Notes under the pieces: model-generated
Databases searched by the model: none
Seen by the model: the letters and a program-made list of their open reading frames with translations, nothing else
What the model was told of the DNA's origin: nothing
Source: Owenia fusiformis
Lineage: Eukaryota > Annelida > Polychaeta > Sabellida > Oweniidae
Direction: 5' to 3'
DNA: 64,000 nucleotides
NCBI GenBank assembly: GCA_903813345.2
Contig: CAIIXF020000007.1
Span: 2,301,730 to 2,365,729, forward strand
Position numbers and translations under genes: made by a program
Part shown: in pieces, positions 12,501 through 23,464 of the stretch
How positions within the stretch are numbered: position 1 is the first letter of the stretch
How the letters are laid out: each line of letters starts with the position of its first letter

Positions 12501-15500
12501 ATATGTATACTCAGAAAATATTATGTTCTAGAAAGTCTGTACTTCACTATGTACAGAAAATATTATGTTCTAGAAAGTCTGTATTTCACTTCGTACAGAA
12601 AATATTGTGTTCTAGAAAGTCTGTATTTCACTATATACAGAGAATATTATGTTCTAGAACATATTATGGTCTAGAAAGTCTGTATTTCACTATGTACAGA
12701 AAATAGTGTGTTCTAGAAAGTCAGTATTTTACTATGTACAGAATATATTGTGTTCTAGAAAGTCTGTATTTCACTATGTGCAGATAATATTGTGTTCTAG
12801 AATGTGTATTTCACTATGTTCAGAAAATATTTTGTTCTAGAAAGTCTATTTCACTAGATACAGGAAATATTATGATCTAGAAAGTCAGTATTTCACAATG
12901 TACAAAACATAATATGTTCTAGAAAGTCTGTATTTCACAATGTACAGAAAATATTGTTTTATAGAAAATATATTTCATTATGTTCAGAAAATATTATGTT
13001 CTAGAAAGTCTGTATTTCACTATGTACAAAACATAGTATGTTCTAGAAAGTCTGTATTTCACAATGTACAGAAAATATTGTGTTATAGAAAATATATTTC
13101 ACTATGTTCAGAAAATAATATGTTCTAGAAAGTCTGTATTTCACTATGTACAGAAAATATTGTGCTCTAGAAAATCAGTATTTTACTATGTACAGAATAT
13201 ATTGTGTTCTAGAAAGTCTGTATTTCACGATGTACAGATAATATTGTGTTCAAGAATGTGTATTTCACTATGTACAGAAAATATTGTGTTCTAGAAAGTC
13301 TGTATTACAGCAGTAGGTAATAGAAGTGTAAATGCATAGATTTCTCATGGCTCTTGTCATCTGTGTGTTCCAGGAGTTCTGCTTGTTTGCTGTCGTTGGA
13401 CTATGTTCTGACTTCTTCCTACAAATGGTTTTCTTTGCTACTGTGCTATCTATTGACATTCGACGCATGGAGGTGAGTAACGATTGAATATGACAAGTCA
13501 GGCCCCTAGCCAGCTTTTTTCAAGGGGGAATCACTTTAAAATTCCAAGGGGGTTCACATTTGACCATTTTGGCCCAAAATCACATTAAAGTGCTCAGATT
13601 GGTGACAAACTGCAGTGCACCTCCCAATACCCCTGTCTACGGGCCTGCATTTTCAGGCAACATAACCCTGGTACACTATGGATGTTTTTATGTTACCCTT
13701 TTTTATTATTTTCTCAAAATACAGTTAACATTTATTATGGAGAGCGTAGACTCCTTAAAATCATTTCTGCTCCCTCCCCACCTCTGAGTATTTTTGGCCT
13801 AATAGTTTAAACCATTAGCTTAAAATCTCTTATTAAATATAGCAATGGTTTGTAACAAGTGTTTATGCTAGCATTTTTGTTATCACTAGCAGGGTGAACC
13901 TTTAGGTCAAACTGAATCGGGACATCTTGGCTTGCACTTCTGCTGCAATCTGATCCAAAAATATTATAGATATAGTTAATGTCATATAGTTAGAAGTTAT
14001 AATTTATGTGATTTGTACTGTACATACACATAATTTTGAACTTCAATTATTTGGAATTCATGTTCCATCATTGAAATAAAAAGATAAATAATTTGTTCTA
14101 CTTTTTTCAGTTATCCGACCTTCAACACAATCAGAGTATGGCCAGCTTACATGACGTCCCATCAGGGTTTGCAATACCCGTCAACCCAGTCAGATGTCCT
14201 GTCATGGCATTATCGCCATCTATGGGTCCTAAGAAGAAATCGAAAGCAAGCTTGAAGGTCCAGCCCATAGAAATAAACATGGACATGACCGCAGGTGGTG
14301 CCCCTCCCTCACCCACTCTGACCCCAGAGGATGGAAATGATCCAACTGTTAAAAAGCCTAAACGATTAAGGCTCATTTTCTTCTGGGCTAGGACTAGAAT
14401 GGTGCAAAGAGCAATTATGGTAATGTTGGAATTTCCATATATGGATGATATTGCGGTCGTAGGATGCGATAAATTGGTTCATCTTACTACCAAAATTATA
14501 TGGATCAATGGCACTCATTTTTTCATAACCTTCATATCTGAATTTAAAGATAAGAGGTTATTAATTGCTGGGATTAAATATGTGGTTTATTTCAAAGTGG
14601 ATGAACAGTAAAAGTGCATGTTATATTTAAACTTTATTCCTGGATTCAATAATAATGGGGTATGAAAGCATACGTTGTACATTGATCACTTGTGTCCATA
14701 ACCTTACGCTATCTTTCTAGGTTTGCACAGTGATCTGGATCACCCTTATAGTCTACAAATCAGGCCTAGTTGAACATATCATACAAATCAGCTACTCTAG
14801 TGCAGCAGACAACACATCCATCCTCCACTCTACAATACTTAAGTTCATACAGCAGCCCACCCTAGATGGTCTCAAGGGGGAAGTAGATGCAGCAGAGACT
14901 GTGGCTAAGTTCACTCACAAGGACACTTTACTAGTAAAGCATGAGGACTATGAAACCTGGAAGAAATTGTCCTATATGCATTGGCCAACACTGTTTGGCT
15001 ACTATAATATTTCACTTGCTGGAAGGTAAGATTTTAAACAACATACAGTAAAAGTGAATCTTTTCAAATTTCAGTTGACTGATTCCGTTTCCTTTTACAA
15101 ACCATCATTGGTTTATTACTGCTAGTGTACTGTAAATGTATTGGAAATTATATTGTACTTTAATAACCAAGGAAGGTAAACAGTGTTTTCTTAGGTTTTG
15201 TACAGTCATAATTTTACTTACGAAACCATCCAACGCCCCCCCCTCCCCACCTTAAATTATCCCTGTGTTGTTTTCTATGCAATGTGTTTTAATTTCAGAT
15301 ACATCAGCATCTTGCCCTCCATTCATCTCTCAGATCTCATCAACCCCAATGATGCTATTTCACTCCGCCACCCAGAGGAGAGTAAACTAGCTACTTTAAA
15401 GCGCGAGTTGGAGGAAAGTGACCCCAACTCAACCCAAGGCTGGCCAACCCACCTAAATCATCTCAACCCTAAACGCCTTTACCCTCAATCCCAAACTGAG

Positions 15501-18500
15501 GCTGGCGTGACATTTGTTTTAGTATTTACGACAGTTGTCGTAGTGACTTATTTCATGTCTTGGCTATATAGATGTATGTGTTCACGTAATTATGCCAAAT
15601 GGCGAACATCATGGACAAGGTTAAAGCGCAGTAAGAGAAAATCATCACAGTATGTAAAACAAATTATTGATACGCTTCCATTGGTGCTTGAGGGACATAA
15701 ACAGGAAGTTGAATGCCTCGTAACGGATGGTCCGCTTATTGTCAGTGCATGCCTTGGGGGTCAGATTAGAGTATGGGACTCTACATCTGGGGAATGCCTC
15801 ACTGCTATACCAAGAAAATGGTGAGTCTGGCCTTGCACCAAGACAATTTTTACTTTGCAAAATCATTGATATTTCCTGTGAATCTTGTTTTACCAATTAG
15901 TCTGATATTAACTATGTGATTGTAGTTCAGTATAGTTAAACTGAATAAAGGATTTTCCTTTCACATTTTCAATCACTTATATCATAAAATGTTAATCTTT
16001 TGTTTGGAATCCAACAAGATTTTTGTGTTAATTGGTAGGATATTAAATCGAGCTTTTTACATCTGAATCTATCCCTTTCCAGCATAACCCCACCATTACG
16101 CAGGAAACCTTGTGTTGGACGCAACATCAATGACAGTGATGCAGATCTCTACGCAGAGTATCACGGCTCTCCACCCACGTCTGACATCACACAACCTCAG
16201 CTTAGCACTGCCAGTAGCATGGAGGAAATTGACCCCTTCGAAACATTCAATCAACAATCACCAAGTATACACAATGATATATTTGAGCATCTTCCTGATC
16301 TCTCAGATACAATAGACACCGATTTTATGTCAATAAGTAAAAATAGTAATTCATCAAATAGAAGTGCTCATTCAGTAGATTCATGGACTACTAGTGCCCC
16401 CTATCAACATGACTCAAGAACTAAGCCCCAGCAGAGGGCAGGCTTTCAGAAACATGCTAGGAATGTTTCCTGGGATTCTGGGTTCAATAAATACATGGCT
16501 GCAGACTCTAGTTCAATGGATACACCAAGCCAAGTAAAGTTCAATATTGGGAGTGCCCCAGATTACACTCCCCACCCCTGGGACAACTCCCAGAATTTAC
16601 GTCGTTTTTCACAAGACTCAAGAAGTGGCTTTGATTTTAGCCATTTTGATAAATATTACGAGGACCATAAGGAATTAATGAGGGAAAAGCAAGCATATGA
16701 GGCACATAAAGTTGCATTGAGACAAAGGAATGTGGGACCACATGGGGATGGCAAATCTCCTCAACTTACATCAAATAGGAAAAGCTGGCATGGAGGTAAG
16801 ACGTCTTGATCTATTATTTAAGCATTGATGTGTGGGTTTCAGGTATAAATTCACCAGTAAAATGAATATGAAGTTGTTTTTTTCCTTGACATCATATGAT
16901 CCTTGTTCCATTAATCATCTTGATATATACATTCTTATCTGTACAAAATCTGAAACAAAACCATACCAATTTTCATTATGATTGATCGGCTCCCAATTAA
17001 TATTGTCAGGAAAATTGTTTTAGTATTTCAATGAAACCTCTTACACAAAGGATGCAAATGATCTACACGTAGTTAATAAACATTACCCAGTTGCTCCTTG
17101 CTGAAGAGATCACTGGCCTTTATTTGAACCATTGTCTGTTATAAATACAATTCTAATATTACTGCCATATATAATAACACAATTGTGTTAATGTATAGGG
17201 GAGCAGGAGAGCCTTGAAGACTACTATGAAGAGTCTCTATCTGATGGCAAATCTTGTGCAGCCATATGGTGTGTTGCCTGTACAGACAATCTCATAATTG
17301 CGGGTTGTGGCAATGGACGCATAGAATTCTGGGATGGCCTCACAGGCACCTTAAAGTGTCTGTATCAACACAACAAAGTTGGTGCTACTAGTATATGCTT
17401 TATTGCTAACAGGTAGGTGTATCAAACAATAAGATTTTACATGGTTAATAGTAACTTAGACCTTTAAAATGCTTAAACAGTACAATCATAAAAAATATCC
17501 AATTATTTTCATCACCAGTGCAGTCATTTTGATTTTCTTCCAGACAATGTTACGTACAGTATATCTGAACACCTCTGCAATAGAGGTCTCAGATAAACAT
17601 AAAGAACATGGAGTATTACTGTTTGACATAGTTTTATTCCATAACTTGAAAATTGAAAAACCTCTCCTAAAAATCCAAATTCTTATTTTTAAATCTTTGA
17701 ATTTCAGAGTGATAGTTGCTAGACTGAATGGAGGAATAGACTTCCTTGAACTTGAAACGTTCCAAAAATCTCCTGTGGTTACTATGGCAGCATCAGCATC
17801 GCAACCCCCAAAGTTACATAACAGAGGTAAATATATGCACAGATATGTTGTCAAGGAATATTATGTGTATTATACTATATTATGTGTGTATATTATAGTC
17901 TGTGGATTGGCACTCCAATTTCTAAGGTGCTGACTTGAGAAAATGTAGTGTGCCTTTCTTTCAATGGTGAGTTTCCATTGGGGAAAATACATCATTAAAT
18001 ATATAGTATAGTAAGGGATGATTCACCAAATGTGTTGTATTTTAGGTCACCAGAGACACCACAGTTTGCATTTGTCTGGGGCTGAGTTGAAGTGTTGGGA
18101 TGATGTGATACATTGTAATCTGATCACTGCCACCAGAGCCCATCAGAGACCCATCAACATCCTGCAGTCTGAGGGTGGACGTGTGGTTACTGCCAGTGAG
18201 GACCATACACTCAAGGTGGGTAGAATACAGTAAAACCTGTATATCTGAAAACCTCCCTTATCAGACCACCACTATTGGAATGACTTATGAAATAAAAATG
18301 CATTTATGTACTTTTACAGGTTTTTCGGCTAGAGGACTCTCAGTGCTTGTACACACTACATGGTCATGGTAGCAGTGTCACTGCCCTCTATCTTGACAAG
18401 GTGAGTCTAAATTCAATCATATTCAACTACGAAATACTCGCAGTAAATTCTTCAAATACAAATATCAATAAAGTAAACTCAAAAGCAAATTATTTTTTGA

Positions 18501-20202
18501 TGTGAATTTTTTCAAAAACACTTCAATATTTAGAAAAAAAGAAGTTTCTGATCGATTCAGTAATCATAGAGTGACATGATTAATTAAGCCTACCTAATTG
18601 CAACAGAGTACAACTCTTATTGACCCTAAATTGTAGGGGTGAGACGACAACCCGATGAGTCGAGGACTCGCGGGTTTGGGGCTTCGAGTCGAGTCGAATC
18701 GAGTCGAAGTTGATGAATCGAATCATTTTCGAGTTGAGAAAAAATTCGAAAAAATAAAAAAATTTCAGAAAAATACTGTCAATATGCATGTTTTTACTCG
18801 ATATTGCGTTGAATATATACGTTTCAATGACTTGGATATGCTTGTATTAAATTATTATATTGTATGTACACATAAATGAAAGAATATATGTAATAAAATC
18901 AGAATGAAACTTACGATGAATTGTGTTTGTTTATATTTCCGGCTTTCCACCATTGACGCATTAAAAATACGAACGGTCAAAAGCGATGTTGTTCGCACTT
19001 TATCTGACTCGAAACGGATTCGAAACTCGAATCGCTATTTTCTGACTCGAATCGGATTCGACTCGAATCGGATTTTTTCGACTCGTCTCACCCCTACTAA
19101 ATTGGATCCAGGTATCCTGTAAGATAAATACATGTCATATCAAAGGTTAATACAATATATACAGTAAGGTACATAGAGGAAAATATCTTAATAGAGGGAT
19201 CAGGGCATGTAGAATAAAAATAAATAAAATGCAACTGCACATTACAGGGAGCTCCGTTGGCTGCTGCGAGTGGTTCAAATGATGGCTGTGTAAGGCTATG
19301 GGATCTCCTCACAGGAGCCTGTGTACACAAGTTGAATGCCCATAGCACCACCGTGAATTCTATAAGCTGCACACCTGTCTATGTGATTAGCTCAGGCCAG
19401 GATGATAGGCTCTGTATCTGGGAGAGATGTAAAGGTCTTCTCATGTACTGTTTACAGTTGGTAGGTTCAGTTATGCATTGAGCACTCCTCCCAGTTTTTT
19501 AAATCCCACAGAGGTATCCTAAATCTGCAGAATCTTGAATTTTAACCTGTTTGAACAGAATTGTGTGAATAAATCTTTATTTTAACAGTTTGATATTCCT
19601 GTAACTCTTTGGCCGAGTCAGTTCCACTTTTTATAAGATTTTGCTCATAGTAGATGAAGCCTAGAAAAAAATTAAATGAAATTGTGTTCACATTTGTCTC
19701 ATTTTAGCTCATTGTTTGTTGTTCTAGGATGCTGGTTGTTGTAATGCAGTTGCTATGATGACCAGTAACCTCCTTGTCACAGGTGGACAGGTGAGTTGAA
19801 CATACATACACAAATCTATATACAGATAGAGGTGTCAAATAAGTCGGCTGGTCCCACTCTGGTAGCATTGGAAAATAAGATGACAATTCCAAAATTAAAG
19901 GCCTGTCAATTTCTAGGTTTATTTTCTGCAACCAACGTTTATAGAAATGAGAGTTTCAATTATTATAAACCCTGATAGAAGTGCATGATATTTTCAATGT
20001 AACTGATTGTTCATTCCAGGGCTGTATATTACTATGGGATGTGTCAAAAGGTGAAGTTTTGAGGACAGTGAACTTAAATAGTGAGGACTCGAGTGTATTT
20101 GTACGTTGGATAGAGGTGATTGGCAATGCTGTTGTAGTCTGTGGATACAGCCACCAAGTGCAAGTGGTGCATTTCCCCTCTGTTTTGGAGAAAGTTGACT
20201 AG
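516..20202 (+). CDS. SCAP: SREBP cleavage-activating protein (SCAP), 5'-truncated by window edge
   Basis: ER/Golgi sterol sensor that escorts SREBP to the Golgi. Coding exons seen: 516-676, 2083-2220, 2610-2689, 2980-3094, 3452-3633, 4073-4199, 4476-4588, 7688-7782, 13374-13472, 14111-14419, 14721-15025, 15299-15820, 16083-16795, 17199-17412, 17708-17826, 18046-18215, 18320-18400, 19248-19460, 19728-19790, 20020-20202 (TAG). All junctions are GT-AG and phases agree; they give 1333 residues. Exons 5-9 encode the sterol-sensing domain ([30 protein letters not shown]). The COPII-binding motif reads MELSDL across the 13472/14111 junction (MELADL in human), preceded by SIDIRR with the Asp known to affect sterol regulation. 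Lumenal loop 7 has the YYNIS glycosylation site; the last TM helix and eight WD blades follow, ending PSVLEKVD as in vertebrates. A 237-residue Ser-rich exon (16083-16795) interrupts the propeller. The N-terminal ~80 residues lie upstream. Identification rests on remembered human SCAP and is near certain. Confidence 0.97.
918..1881 (+). repeat. Family-1 dispersed repeat copy, split by the LINE
   Basis: Left part (about 918-987) begins AGTGGTGACATATT and reaches the GC-richer GGCGGGTG stretch. Right part (1837-1881) continues CTGTAACAAATGGCAG, then GGTGACATTTTGCATG and TTAATGTCTTGT. Removing the LINE and one duplication restores a short element matching copies at 5.2, 9.6, 11.1 and 23.5 kb. 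It has no coding potential. Confidence 0.6.
988..1827 (-). mobile_element. 5'-truncated non-LTR retrotransposon (LINE) 3' fragment
   Basis: An 840-bp insertion in SCAP intron 1 flanked by a 9-bp duplication, GTTTGATGT, at 979-987 and 1828-1836. On the minus strand a 220-codon frame (1825-1163) encodes the C-terminus of a LINE polyprotein. It has the FNLRKHIQ segment and a terminal Cys/His cluster (CNCGFRSQS then HLLLHCPL) like the one in the second LINE at 51.9 kb. The 3' tail is short and A-rich (plus strand TTTTTTTATTATC near 1000). The reverse transcriptase core is missing, so the copy is dead on arrival. Clade is uncertain (Jockey/I/CR1-like). Confidence 0.8.
2397..2466 (+). repeat. Short tandem repeat, ~33-bp unit
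   Basis: About two copies of a unit containing CATTTGAAAATTTGAAAATC followed by CATTGCACT, in SCAP intron 2. Small local duplication with no visible function. Confidence 0.6.
3634..4072 (+). other. SCAP intron 5, nothing else seen
   Basis: AT-rich intron with normal GT and AG ends. No open frame, repeat or element was recognised on either strand. Confidence 0.6.
4683..5219. mobile_element. 537-bp full-length hairpin MITE with 7-bp target duplication
   Basis: The whole element is an inverted repeat. It starts CACTGGTGATCCACTCG and ends CGAGTGGATCACCAGTG, with the arms continuing inwards (GGTTACCAAAACG; GAGGAAGTAAATCGACG) to a short loop near 4945. AAAGCAT flanks it at 4676-4682 and 5220-5226. 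It has no coding capacity and lies in SCAP intron 7 just upstream of a family-1 repeat and the mariner. Superfamily unassigned; 7-bp duplications are uncommon (hAT gives 8). Confidence 0.8.
5226..5346 (+). repeat. Family-1 dispersed repeat copy
   Basis: Contains GGTGACATATTGTTAGAGTC, then a ~60-bp middle, then GGTGATATTTTGCATGC and TAATGCCTTGTTTG. It sits exactly between the hairpin MITE and the mariner, forming a cluster of three unrelated elements in one intron. No coding potential. Confidence 0.6.
5373..7334 (-). mobile_element. mariner (DD34D) transposon with 189-bp perfect TIRs
   Basis: A 1962-bp element bounded by TA at 5371-5372 and 7335-7336. The terminal repeats at 5373-5561 and 7146-7334 appear identical over 189 bp, starting CAGGGTGATCCAGAAG. 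Typical mariner TIRs are about 30 bp, so these are unusually long. A transposase gene is on the minus strand. The identical arms suggest recent activity. Confidence 0.9.
5677..6912 (-). pseudogene. mariner transposase, apparent intron and one nonsense codon
   Basis: DNA cut-and-paste transposase. Exon 6912-6217 encodes the paired helix-turn-helix region ([37 protein letters not shown]) and the first catalytic Asp (TSDES). A 171-bp interval (6046-6216) with a GTAAG donor and TTTTTCAG acceptor, in phase, separates it from 6045-5677, which has the second Asp (HWDNAPTHT) and third Asp ([15 protein letters not shown]) 34 residues apart. The total would be about 354 residues, normal for the family. 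A TAG at 6373-6375, where a Trp is expected before KHDN, breaks the frame. Otherwise the frame is open, so a single substitution may explain the loss. Confidence 0.85.
8055..8060 (-). promoter_or_regulatory. Poly(A) signal AATAAA of the SOD gene
   Basis: The plus strand reads TTTATT, so the minus strand has AATAAA 137 nt downstream of the SOD stop codon (8197-8199). Distance and strand fit a cleavage/polyadenylation signal; no other candidate lies closer. Inference from position only. Confidence 0.45.
8197..10727 (-). CDS. Extracellular Cu/Zn superoxide dismutase, nested antisense in SCAP intron 8
   Basis: Converts superoxide to peroxide and oxygen. Four exons on the minus strand: 10727-10667, 9545-9260, 8930-8813, 8334-8197 (TAG), all GT-AG with matching phases, giving 200 residues. 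Exon 1 is a signal peptide (hydrophobic stretch ending SMAEA), so the product should be secreted. Metal ligands are complete: Cu at H83, H85, H100, H157; Zn at H100, H108, H117, D120. The active-site Arg (GGRLACC) and both disulfide cysteines (GGCQST and LACC) are kept. Motifs [16 protein letters not shown] and [11 protein letters not shown] are classic Cu/Zn SOD. There is no heparin-binding basic tail as in vertebrate SOD3; the C-terminus is short (WAQEIN). An AATAAA lies about 137 nt after the stop. The gene sits wholly inside the SCAP intron between exons ending 7782 and starting 13374, so both transcripts overlap in opposite directions. Confidence 0.94.
9563..10482 (+). repeat. Family-1 dispersed repeat, expanded copy
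   Basis: Begins with a hairpin (GTCACCACC and GGTGGTGAC-like arms around an AAAA loop), then ATATTGTTATGGTCTCC and a GC-rich stretch (GACGGCGTCCGGCGG; GGCGTCCGGCGTCTG). The body is about five diverged copies of a 125-150-bp unit, and it ends GGTGGTGACATTTTGTCATG then TTAATGCCTTGTT. No coding potential. It lies in the first intron of the antisense SOD gene. Confidence 0.65.
9735..10435 (+). repeat. ~130-bp tandem units inside the family-1 repeat
   Basis: About five imperfect copies of a unit with TCAAATCTGACTTTAGATTT, GACCTTCAATGACCTT, CAAGGTCAAAAAGG and TTTTTCAACTTGCTTC. Sub-unit duplications near 9890-9950 point to replication slippage. Confidence 0.75.
11082..11150 (+). repeat. Family-1 dispersed repeat, truncated copy
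   Basis: Short remnant: TTTATGTCGGCGGTTGG, CTGTAACAAATGGCAGGTGG, then TTTTGTATGTTAATGC. Same order as other copies, lacking the leading hairpin. In the SOD upstream region. Confidence 0.5.
11497..11951 (-). CDS. Two antisense exons with a second signal peptide: alternative SOD 5' exons or a separate small secreted protein
   Basis: Minus-strand exon 11951-11903 starts with ATG and encodes a hydrophobic leader ([16 protein letters not shown]). It splices (TCAG|GTAAG to TTTCAG|AT) into exon 11634-11497, which encodes a Tyr/Asn/His-rich segment ([23 protein letters not shown]) and ends EDS plus one base at a GT donor (CAG|GTAAAA). That exon ends in the same phase as SOD exon 1, so it could join SOD exon 2 at 9545 in frame and give an SOD with another leader and a 46-residue spacer. 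If the donor is not used, the frame reads on to a stop at 11435. I do not recognise the segment. The leader, phase and splice signals are seen; the link to SOD is inference. Confidence 0.55.
12345..13312 (+). repeat. 42-bp minisatellite in SCAP intron 8
   Basis: About 22 copies of a unit built from TTCTAGAAAGTCTGTATTTC and ACTATGTACAGAAAATATTG, with point changes and occasional 3-4-bp deletions. Because 42 is divisible by three, short open frames ([14 protein letters not shown]-like) appear; they are not genes. The array ends about 60 bp before the next SCAP exon. Confidence 0.9.
13499..13647. mobile_element. Possible short hAT-like MITE
   Basis: Starts CAGGCCCCTAGCCAGC and ends CTGTCTACGGGCCTG, an imperfect terminal inverted repeat like common hAT MITE tips, about 150 bp apart. 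No clear target duplication was found. Lies in SCAP intron 9. Confidence 0.35.
16796..17198 (+). other. SCAP intron 13, nothing else seen
   Basis: Normal splice ends; AT-rich; no repeat or coding signal recognised on either strand. Confidence 0.6.
18634..19096. mobile_element. hAT-type MITE with 8-bp target duplication
   Basis: A 463-bp element with terminal repeats TAGGGGTGAGACGA and TCTCACCCCTA, flanked by CTAAATTG at 18626-18633 and 19097-19104. The 8-bp duplication and the YAGGGGTG tip fit hAT. The sub-terminal parts are rich in GACTCGA/TCGAGTC words, possible transposase-binding motifs. Non-coding, in SCAP intron 17. Confidence 0.85.
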
Positions 20203-23200
20203 TCAGGATGAGAATGTTGTAAGCTGGATAGAGGTGGATAGCAAGGTAAAGGCAGACTTGTGGAGAAAGCTGACTGATTCTCAAGACTAGAAAACTTGCA
20301 ATGTAAAATATATGCAGTGTAGAAAGTGCCAAGCTTTAGATCTGTCAAAATGGACCAAAAGTGGATAGAAATCAGAAGAATCAGACATAGCGACATGAAC
20401 TTTTAAGGCTCATGTGATACTTGGGTTTGGGTGAATAGGGATATTGAAATTGTTATCCTTTTAGTTGCCTATATGCACAAGCTGAATAGGAAAGTGGTTT
20501 ATTTTACTTTGTGAGTGCAATACATCATTAAATGGCACAATTAATACTAAAACTACCCGTTAGAAGTGTTCACTGCTTTACTAGTATTAAATAGAATCTT
20601 GATCATTGTTTAAACTTATAATCTAGAAACATGATTTTTGAAACATTGAAAAAATTCTTTATTTGCATTTAGTCTTGCAATGTAACAGAAAAAAACAAAT
20701 TTTAGAAGTCACAGTAGAATATTTGTTGAAGTGGTTTAGAGTTCATAATTAAAGGACTGATATCTGTAATTCTCATTTTAAATAACTCTACAATATTTTA
20801 ATTAGTGATATGTAGGTTTTGTAACGAATTGACTTGGACATGAACTTTCTGCATATACAACTTGAAATAAATCATTCATGAAGTGTAAATTACATATCAT
20901 TATAAATTAAAAATATTTAAGGGTTATTTAGGGTAAGAATTCAAGCTATTAGCCCTTGAGGTATGAAGTCAAAACTACTCCTTGCTAGTCTGTATGTACA
21001 AACGATCTCACTATAATTGAAATGTAGAAGTGGTATAGCACATGTATTACCATTGCCATATTTGCATGTCATTTCATGAGCAAGGAGCTACTACATTTAA
21101 AATATGGCAAACAAAAGTGTCGTCTTATTTAATGTACATTCAAAATGTAATGTAAAATACAGTAGATATTGTACATAAATGTCAATTGTTTTATTCAATG
21201 TGCATTCAAAATGAACTGTAAATATAAAATATTGGAGACAATGTACATGGAGATGTGGGTCAATATTAGAGATAACATTGAGGTAATGTCAATGTCAGAT
21301 GAGACATATTGTATTGTTAATTCATTGTATTACAATAAGCACATGTTGTACTAAATAATGCATTGTAGTAAACATCTTATCCAATATAGGCAGTAGAATA
21401 TGTAAACTTTATCCCACCATAAGTGCTTTATATCTAGTTGTACTTGTATAACAGCATTGTTGAACTTCCAGAATTGGACAAAAAGTTCTTAAGGATTCCA
21501 ATGAAGGTATCAAAAAGGAAATGTCAAAAGATTCATTGAAGAGCGAAAAAAGATGTAAGACCCGGATGAACACTGATTTTCTTTGAGGAAAAATGAAATA
21601 AATATGGAAAACAATTAAACATTCCAACTATATTGATTCTTCTATCATAGTTACACTTTTTTATGAAGTGATTTTTGTGTGGTGGGATAATAAGATCAAA
21701 CAATGGTTCACTCTGTATATTGTGTTTTACTTTTGTGTGTATCTGATATACTCATTCACATATCACCAGTTATATTATTCTTATTGTAAAATATGTACAT
21801 TCAAGGCCCTACAATGCATGACAAATTGTATATTTGTACATATTGTCAAACTTTGTGAATGTGATACTAGTATAGTATATAGCACACTGTATGTTAGTGA
21901 ACAGAATGGGAACCTGTAGTGTATCTATGATCGAAGTTGATTCCCCATTCTACCATCTGTCCATATTACCTTTCATCCGTCAACACTTTTCAGACACATG
22001 AAAACTGGCTAATGTCTGAATCAACGCTCATATATCCATTTTATGGGGGGGGGGTCCATACTGGTAATTGTTCCAAGTTCTTACTTTTGGTTTGGAGAAA
22101 TAGGCTTTGTGATTAAGACATCACATTTTTTACAATATACAAGTTTGTATCATTTTTAGTGTACCAAAATCGGATGATGCATGTCTCAATTGATGTTAAA
22201 GAAAAATCAGAGTCAGTTTCAGCTTCAGATTCCAAGTTTTTATCGTACCTAATAAAAGGTACGATATTGTCGTCAGCTTGACGGGCGGGCGGGCGGCGTC
22301 TCACTTTTCAGCTTGTCTACAGGTTTCCAGCCAAACCATTCGACAGATTCATCTGAAATTTTCAGGAATGTTTCTACGTATCAAAGTTAAGAACTGATTA
22401 GTTTTTGGGCATTCTGGGTAAATTTTAAGGTGGCCATTTTGGATTTTCCGTCCTAAAATCTTCACTTTCAAGACTTGTCTACAGGTTTCCAGCCAAACCA
22501 TTTGACGGATTCATCTGAAATTTTCAGGGATGTTTCTACGTATCAAAGTTAAGAACTGATTAGTTTTTGAGCATTCTGGGTAAATTTAAAGGTGGCCATT
22601 TTGGATTTTCCGTCCTAAATTCTTCACTGTCACACTGCTGTGTTTTAGGTACGATATTGTTCACGTCTGTGCCTTGTTCATGTTTTTTTGGACGCTATAA
22701 AATCAGAAAAAGTTGGACAAGTTTACTTCAGCCAAAATGTTGCAGTGTCACACATAATTTAATGATGAGCTATTTGTATTGATAATATTCAGTTATCTCA
22801 TTGTACTAATATAATATTGGTTCCATGATATATTTGTTTTCCTACTTTTGCAATTTGATAGTTTGCAACTTGGCGTATACTAATTTTTAAAAATGTAAGG
22901 AATCACCATTTGTTCCCACCAAATATGAATGGTGCCATTTTTCTATGAAGAATTTCTATACCATAATCAAGATGTAGATATTATATTTTATAACAGAAAC
23001 ATTACAATTCACATATCATGCTCCTTCATATTATGCCTCAATATTTTTTTCCTCGATTAACAGGATTAAGTATTACTATATCACAAAGCATTTGCTGTTA
23101 GTGTAGTCCAGCATATAAAGTATGTAATCTACACATCTTTATGTATTGTGTATTAAATATTTATTTCATATGCAAAGCATGTTTCTCACTTTTTTATTTT

Positions 23201-23410
23201 GGATATACTCATTGTAAGTTGTGTAATGCACTACAGTGTACATATTATTGTATATGTGTATGAATATTGTATGATGACATTCAACTGTACATTGTATGGT
23301 TGAATTGTATGATAATACTGTATGAATCCTTTACTTGCATTGTAATATGCATTATCAATTGTATATATAAATGAAACAAAATGCACGAATAAAATGCTGC
23401 AATTGTCCAA
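20203..23410 (+). other. SCAP 3' untranslated region (probable)
   Basis: No coding exon is recognised after the stop at 20202. AATAAA hexamers occur at 20866-20871 and 23388-23393; the second is followed by a GT-rich stretch (CTGTGTTTGTTATTC), the usual downstream element. A long UTR of about 3.2 kb is inferred, with a shorter form possible. It includes a family-2 dispersed repeat at 22.2-22.7 kb. Confidence 0.5.
22240..22676 (+). repeat. Family-2 dispersed repeat, same architecture as family 1
   Basis: Starts with a hairpin (TCGTACC, loop, GGTACGA), then TATTGTCG and a GC-rich stretch (GGGCGGGCGGGCGGCG). Two ~160-bp direct copies follow, each with ACAGGTTTCCAGCCAAACCA, GTTAAGAACTGATTAG and GGTGGCCATTTTGGATTTTC. 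It ends GGTACGATATTGTTCACG then TCTGTGCCTTGTT. No coding potential. Confidence 0.65.
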
Positions 23411-23464
23411 AATATAATTACTCTGTGTTTGTTATTCTATCTGTTTCAGTATATTATCATATAG

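Noticed and set aside
12320-13294. Frames encoding [11 protein letters not shown]-like repeats
   Set aside because: By-products of the 42-bp minisatellite.
14420-14611. Extension of the SCAP exon past 14419 to a stop at 14611
   Set aside because: The GTAATG donor at 14420 and continuity into the 14721 exon ([12 protein letters not shown]) match SCAP; the extension is intron.
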